Of a DNA stretch of 9,190 nt, positions 6,518-9,190 are shown one piece after another. The stretch is from NCBI GenBank assembly GCA_046582565.1, contig JAYGED010000195.1:1-9190 (forward strand). The letters are read 5' to 3'. This DNA comes from JAYGED01 sp046582565. Lineage in GTDB: Bacteria > Pseudomonadota > Alphaproteobacteria > JAAXGF01. Positions within the stretch are counted from its first letter, which is position 1. Each line of letters opens with the position of its first letter. The notes under the pieces are model-generated. The model saw nothing but the letters and a program-made list of their open reading frames with translations. It did no database searches and was not told where the DNA came from. The position numbers were made by a program, and so were the translations under genes.

Positions 6518-7777
6518 TCAGGGGGCTGCGCTGAACACCAACGAAGCGTTGGTCCCGCCAAAGCCGAATGAATTCGACAGCACGTTGCGCACCTTTTTCT
6601 CCTGGGCCTGATGGGGCACCAGATTGATATCGCAACCGGGAGAGGGGTTGTCGAGATTGAGGGTCGGCGGAACAACGCCGTTGTTGATTGCCAGGATTGA
6701 GAAAATCGCTTCCACGCTGCCGGCGGCGCCGAGCAGATGCCCGATGGATGATTTCGTCGACGACATGGTGATCTTGTCCACGGCGTTGCCGAAAAGACGC
6801 TTGACCGCGCCCAGCTCAATCTCGTCGCCGAGCGGCGTCGATGTGCCATGGGCGTTGATGTAATCGATCGCATCAGGATTGAGGCCGGCATCCCTCAGGG
6901 CGGCACGCATGGAGCGGAAGCCGCCGTTGCCGTCCGCCGCCGGCGCCGTGATGTGGTGGGCGTCGCCCGACATGCCGTAGCCGGTGACCTCGGCATAGAT
7001 GCGCGCACCGCGCGCCCGGGCGTGTTCCAGCTCTTCAAGCACCAGTACACCCGAGCCTTCCCCCATGACGAAGCCGTCTCGGTCGACATCCCAGGGCCGC
7101 GAGGCGCGAGCCGGTTCGTCGTTGAAATGGGTCGACAGGGCTCGCGAGGCGGCGAAGCCGGCAATGCCCAAACGGCAGACCGCGGCCTCAGCGCCGCCGG
7201 CAACCATGACATCGGCGTCGTCATGCTGGATCAGACGGCTGGCGTCACCGATGGCATGCGCCCCCGTCGAGCAGGCGGTCACCACAGAATGGTTCGGCCC
7301 CTTGAACCCATAGCGGATGGAAACATGGCCCGATGCCAGATTGATCAGGGCGGAGGGGATGAAAAAGGGACTGAGGCGCCGGGGTCCGCGCTGCTCCACC
7401 AGAAGGGCGCCGTTGGCGATCGCTTCGAGGCCGCCGATGCCGGAGCCGATCATCACCCCGGTGCGTTCCAGGGCTTCTTCGTCGCTGGGCTTCCAACCGG
7501 CGTCTTCGACGGCCTGGCGCGCCGCGGCAATGGCGTAGAGGATGAAGCGATCGATCTTGCGCTGATCTTTGGGTTCAACCCAATCATCAGGGTTGAAGGC
7601 TTGTTCGCTGTCGCCCTCGGGCAGCTGTCCGGCAATCCGGCAGGTGATGTCGGAGACTTCGAATCGGGTTATTGGCCTGACGCCGGAGTGGCCCGCGATG
7701 AGCCGTTCCCACGTGGGCTCGACTCCGCTGGCAAGCGGCGACACCATCCCTAGTCCGGTGACGACAACGCGTCTCAT
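6518..7777 (-). CDS. fabF: Beta-ketoacyl-[acyl-carrier-protein] synthase II
   Basis: FabF elongates acyl-ACP by condensing it with malonyl-ACP in type II fatty-acid synthesis, and extends unsaturated chains. The 419-residue protein opens with RRVVVTGLGMVSPLASGVEP and has the full Cys-His-His set: Cys169 in TACSTGAHAIGDA, His310 in NAHGTSTPLGDEIE and His347 in KSSIGHLLGAAGS, with Lys342 nearby. Other family motifs are GSGIGG (111-116), RPWDVDRDGFVMGEG (227-241), NLDNPSPGCDINLVP (374-388) and the C-terminal NSFGFGGTN (402-410). Length is normal and no motif is damaged. It lies 49 bp after acpP, which encodes its substrate carrier, and just before mltG. A GAGGGG stretch just ahead of the ATG provides the ribosome binding site. 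Confidence 0.97.
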   Translation of the reverse strand: MRRVVVTGLGMVSPLASGVEPTWERLIAGHSGVRPITRFEVSDITCRIAGQLPEGDSEQAFNPDDWVEPKDQRKIDRFILYAIAAARQAVEDAGWKPSDEEALERTGVMIGSGIGGLEAIANGALLVEQRGPRRLSPFFIPSALINLASGHVSIRYGFKGPNHSVVTACSTGAHAIGDASRLIQHDDADVMVAGGAEAAVCRLGIAGFAASRALSTHFNDEPARASRPWDVDRDGFVMGEGSGVLVLEELEHARARGARIYAEVTGYGMSGDAHHITAPAADGNGGFRSMRAALRDAGLNPDAIDYINAHGTSTPLGDEIELGAVKRLFGNAVDKITMSSTKSSIGHLLGAAGSVEAIFSILAINNGVVPPTLNLDNPSPGCDINLVPHQAQEKKVRNVLSNSFGFGGTNASLVFSAAP

Positions 7778-7826
7778 GGCCCCTCAGTGATGTAGCGTCA
7801 ACGTATCGACGGCAACCAACTGACGG

Positions 7827-8060
7827 CTAAATGCTTTTTTCGATGTAATCGATGGCATCCTTGACGGAAAGAATGTTTTCCGCCGCGTCGTCAGGAATTT
7901 CGCAGCCGAATTCTTCCTCGAATGCCATGACCAACTCGACCGTATCGAGGCTATCCGCCCCCAGGTCGTCAATAAAACAGGCGCCATCCACAACCTTGGC
8001 TTCTTCCACGCCAAGATGCTCGATAACGATCTTCTTTACGCGCTCGCCGACATCGCTCAT
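7827..8060 (-). CDS. acpP: Acyl carrier protein
   Basis: The 77-residue acidic protein is the carrier that holds growing acyl chains on a phosphopantetheine arm during fatty-acid synthesis and feeds lipid A and phospholipid synthesis. The arm attaches to Ser37 in FIDDLGADSLDTVELVMAFE, the standard motif. The C-terminal EEFGCEIPDDAAENILSVKDAIDYI is also typical. The ATG at 8060 is chosen because it gives the usual MSDVGERVKKIV start and has AAAGGA 9 nt upstream; a longer frame to 8120 adds a basic 20-residue stretch not typical of ACPs. It is the first gene of an acpP-fabF-mltG transcript. fabG, the usual upstream neighbour, is replaced here by an RTX protein gene. Confidence 0.98.
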   Translation of the reverse strand: MSDVGERVKKIVIEHLGVEEAKVVDGACFIDDLGADSLDTVELVMAFEEEFGCEIPDDAAENILSVKDAIDYIEKSI

Positions 8061-8117
8061 ATCCGCATATCCTTTGTCACTTAAGGTTTTCTTTCTCTTC
8101 GGTTTAACTCTGGCGCC

Positions 8118-8135
8118 CAACTGGCATGCAACTGG
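8118..8135. repeat. CAACTGG direct repeat, 11-bp spacing
   Basis: CAACTGG occurs at 8118-8124 and again at 8129-8135, one helical turn apart, with GCAT between. On the minus strand it lies about 60 bp before the acpP start. Such phasing suits two protein subunits on one DNA face, but no regulator is known from the sequence. Confidence 0.45.
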
Positions 8136-8172
8136 GGATCGTTATCCCGACCAAAGGCGGGATTACCTAACA

Positions 8173-8204
8173 CACTTTACAGCCTTCGTCCGCACTTTAT
8201 AGCC
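8173..8204. repeat. 12-bp direct repeat upstream of acpP
   Basis: CACTTTACAGCC (8173-8184) and CACTTTATAGCC (8193-8204) differ at one base and start exactly 20 bp apart, about two helical turns. They lie 113-144 bp upstream of the acpP start. The TATAAA on the minus strand in the second copy could be part of a promoter, but no good -35 accompanies it. A tandem operator is a reasonable guess. Confidence 0.5.
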
Positions 8205-8304
8205 GTCAGTTGTGTATCGGAATGAAATCCTGCCAAGCCGACGCCCCGCGGGTCAATTTAATAACGGTCTGAACGTCAAGTTTTATTGCAACGCGCGCCG
8301 TGTC

Positions 8305-9190
8305 TCAAGCGAGTGATGCGCTTATATCATTGTCTACCAACAGGGTCGCATCGGTCGTGTTGCCGTTGAACACCGAATAGGACTGACCCTCTATGGTCAC
8401 ATCCGTGGTCGAATCGGTGAAACCATCGGCGGCAACCCGATCGCCGGCATCGCCTGTGACGATCAGGACATTGGCGCCATCGGTCATGCTCACCACGCTA
8501 TTCTCGTTCAAGATCAACGAGTTATCACCGGTTCCCGTAAGGTCGATCTGCTCGAATCCGGTATAGAGGGTTCCGCTTAACGAGATCAGGTCGAGGGTCT
8601 CGTCAGCGCCGCTGAATTTCAGGCTGTCGCTGCCGCTGCCGCCATCGACAAACGAGTGGTCGGCGGCGTCAAACAGGATGGTGTCGTCGCCTGCCCCGCC
8701 GTCAAGCAGATCGTCGCCATCGCCGCCGTCGAGAAGGTCGTTACCCGCATCGCCGTTAAGGATGTCATCGCCACCGCCACCGAAAATCTGGTCGTTGCCC
8801 GCGCCGCCGATGAGCTTATCAGCGGTCTCGCCGCCGACCAGGATGAGGCCGTCGGTCAACACAAGAGCAGCGGTCTGCTGCGGCGGCAGCGGCGGTTCCG
8901 TCGGCGGTTGATCGTCGGGCGGCGGCAACAGCGGCGGCTCGGGCGGCGGTTGATCGTCGGGCGGCGGCAACAGCGGCGGTTCCGTCGGCGGTTGATCGTC
9001 GGGCGGCGGCAACAGCGGCGGTTCCGTCAGTAGCGGGTCATCCGCCAGCATACAGTCCCCGCGTGAAATTCGCAAACAATCAGTGAGCAGTGGATCATCA
9101 GTGAGTAATGGATCGTCGGGTGGTGGCACAGTGGGTGGCGGCACAGTGACTGGCGGCACAGTGACTGGCGGCACAGTGACTGGCGGCACA
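8305..9190 (-). CDS. RTX-type calcium-binding secreted protein, C-terminal part (5' end outside window)
   Basis: The frame is open through the right edge, so the GTG at 9187-9189 is an internal valine and not a start; 294 residues are visible. From the N-terminal side these are VPPVT pentapeptides (1-20), DDPLLT hexapeptides (25-36 and 50-55) interrupted by a 13-residue insert with two cysteines, three 14-residue Pro/Asp repeats (56-97), then TAALVLTDGLILVGGETADKL. Five RTX nonapeptides follow (128-172: GGAGNDQIF, GGGGDDILN, GDAGNDLLD, GGDGDDLLD, GGAGDDTIL), which bind calcium in a beta-roll. The C-terminal domain (FEQIDLTGTGDNSL, VTGDAGDRV, ending in TLLVDNDIS) is a form I recognise from type I secretion substrates, where the uncleaved secretion signal lies at the C-terminus. 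Its activity cannot be told, since the N-terminal domain is missing. No transporter gene is in view. Confidence 0.85.
   Translation of the reverse strand, partial: VPPVTVPPVTVPPVTVPPPTVPPPDDPLLTDDPLLTDCLRISRGDCMLADDPLLTEPPLLPPPDDQPPTEPPLLPPPDDQPPPEPPLLPPPDDQPPTEPPLPPQQTAALVLTDGLILVGGETADKLIGGAGNDQIFGGGGDDILNGDAGNDLLDGGDGDDLLDGGAGDDTILFDAADHSFVDGGSGSDSLKFSGADETLDLISLSGTLYTGFEQIDLTGTGDNSLILNENSVVSMTDGANVLIVTGDAGDRVAADGFTDSTTDVTIEGQSYSVFNGNTTDATLLVDNDISASLA
8674..8808 (-). repeat. RTX nonapeptide repeat block
   Basis: Five consecutive nine-residue units of the form GGxGxDxLx are encoded here, each 27 bp. A sixth weak copy (GGSGSDSLK) follows after a gap. Such blocks fold on binding calcium outside the cell. 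Confidence 0.9.
8899..9024. repeat. 42-bp tandem repeat, three copies
   Basis: Three head-to-tail 42-bp units (8899-8940, 8941-8982, 8983-9024) are identical except for two or three bases. Each encodes EPPLLPPPDDQPPT (or PPP in the middle copy) on the minus strand, and a partial fourth unit follows towards 8881. The near-identity at DNA level, including third codon positions, suggests recent duplication by slippage or recombination. Confidence 0.9.
9025..9117 (-). repeat. DDPLLT hexapeptide repeats with an insert
   Basis: Two adjacent 18-bp units (9082-9099 and 9100-9117) and a third (9025-9042) encode DDPLLT. The third is separated from the others by 39 bp encoding DCLRISRGDCMLA. Codon use differs between units, so they are older than the neighbouring 42-bp and 15-bp arrays. 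Confidence 0.75.
9131..9190. repeat. 15-bp tandem repeat running off the window edge
   Basis: GTGACTGGCGGCACA is repeated exactly at 9146-9160, 9161-9175 and 9176-9190, with a degenerate copy at 9131-9145. On the minus strand it encodes VPPVT pentapeptides. The array continues beyond the window, so copy number is unknown. Confidence 0.9.

Larger units (their letters stand above)
8061..8304. promoter_or_regulatory. acpP upstream region
   Basis: This 244-bp gap must hold the acpP promoter and the end of the RTX transcript. It is more AT-rich than its surroundings. On the minus strand the acpP ribosome binding site AAAGGA lies at 8070-8075. A small perfect hairpin (GGGAT 8135-8139, ATCCC 8144-8148) and two sets of direct repeats are present, listed separately. 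I could not pick a promoter with both a good -35 and a good -10, and saw no clear terminator for the RTX gene. Confidence 0.6.

Noticed and set aside
6511..6891. N-terminal extension of mltG into fabF
   Set aside because: The extension reads fabF out of frame and is low in sense. The ATG at 6510 opens into a proper membrane helix just after the fabF stop.
6848..7753. 301-codon plus-strand frame opposite fabF
   Set aside because: It is antisense to an intact fabF and shows no family motif.
8061..8120. 20-residue N-terminal extension of AcpP
   Set aside because: It is basic, unlike ACPs, and the ATG at 8060 has a good ribosome binding site and the standard MSDV start.
8135..8148. Riboswitch or terminator in the acpP leader
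   Set aside because: The only clear structure is a 5-bp hairpin without a T-run; this is too little to support either call.
8656..9033. Arg-rich plus-strand frame opposite the RTX gene
   Set aside because: The repeated RRLIVGRRQQRR pattern is only the antisense translation of the 42-bp repeats; the minus strand carries genuine RTX motifs.
8674..9190. CRISPR array
   Set aside because: The repeats are contiguous or coding, in multiples of three, and lack unique spacers; they encode protein repeats.

Overview
The window reads as a piece of chromosome from a GC-rich alphaproteobacterium, probably near Rhodospirillales. This is judged from gene content, gene order and protein style, not from a database search. 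Nearly all of it is coding. Two conserved housekeeping blocks face each other, with a few accessory genes at the seams. No rRNA, tRNA, CRISPR array, transposase or phage gene was seen.

Left block, plus strand (1-2530): the last 97 codons of lptD (outer-membrane LPS translocon), then surA (periplasmic chaperone for outer-membrane proteins such as LptD), then rsmA/ksgA (16S rRNA dimethyltransferase). surA and rsmA overlap by an ATGA. The pdxA gene that usually lies between them is missing. After a 204-bp gap holding overlapping inverted repeats comes a plus-strand GNAT-family acetyltransferase, whose end overlaps the gmk gene of the opposite strand by 30 bp.

Right block, minus strand (8060 down to 3197): acpP, fabF and mltG, then a plus-strand short-chain dehydrogenase (SDR), then yicC and gmk. 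The usual alphaproteobacterial order is (fabD-fabG-)acpP-fabF-mltG-yicC-gmk. Here the SDR is inserted in the opposite direction, splitting the cluster into acpP-fabF-mltG and yicC-gmk. fabG and fabD are not directly upstream of acpP. The two parts supply fatty-acid elongation (AcpP, FabF), peptidoglycan strand termination (MltG), RNA turnover (YicC) and GDP synthesis (Gmk).

Right edge, minus strand (8305 to beyond 9190): the C-terminal 294 residues of an RTX-type secreted protein. It has a long, low-complexity Pro/Asp linker built from three kinds of tandem repeat, about five calcium-binding nonapeptides and a C-terminal domain typical of type I secretion substrates. Its N-terminus and any transporter genes lie outside the window. 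A 244-bp gap between it and acpP carries direct repeats that may be operators.

I found no clearly new multi-gene system. The least ordinary items are the repeat-built RTX linker with a two-cysteine insert, the SDR insertion with overlapping divergent promoter-like elements, the acpP leader repeats, and the GNAT protein with a degraded cofactor loop.
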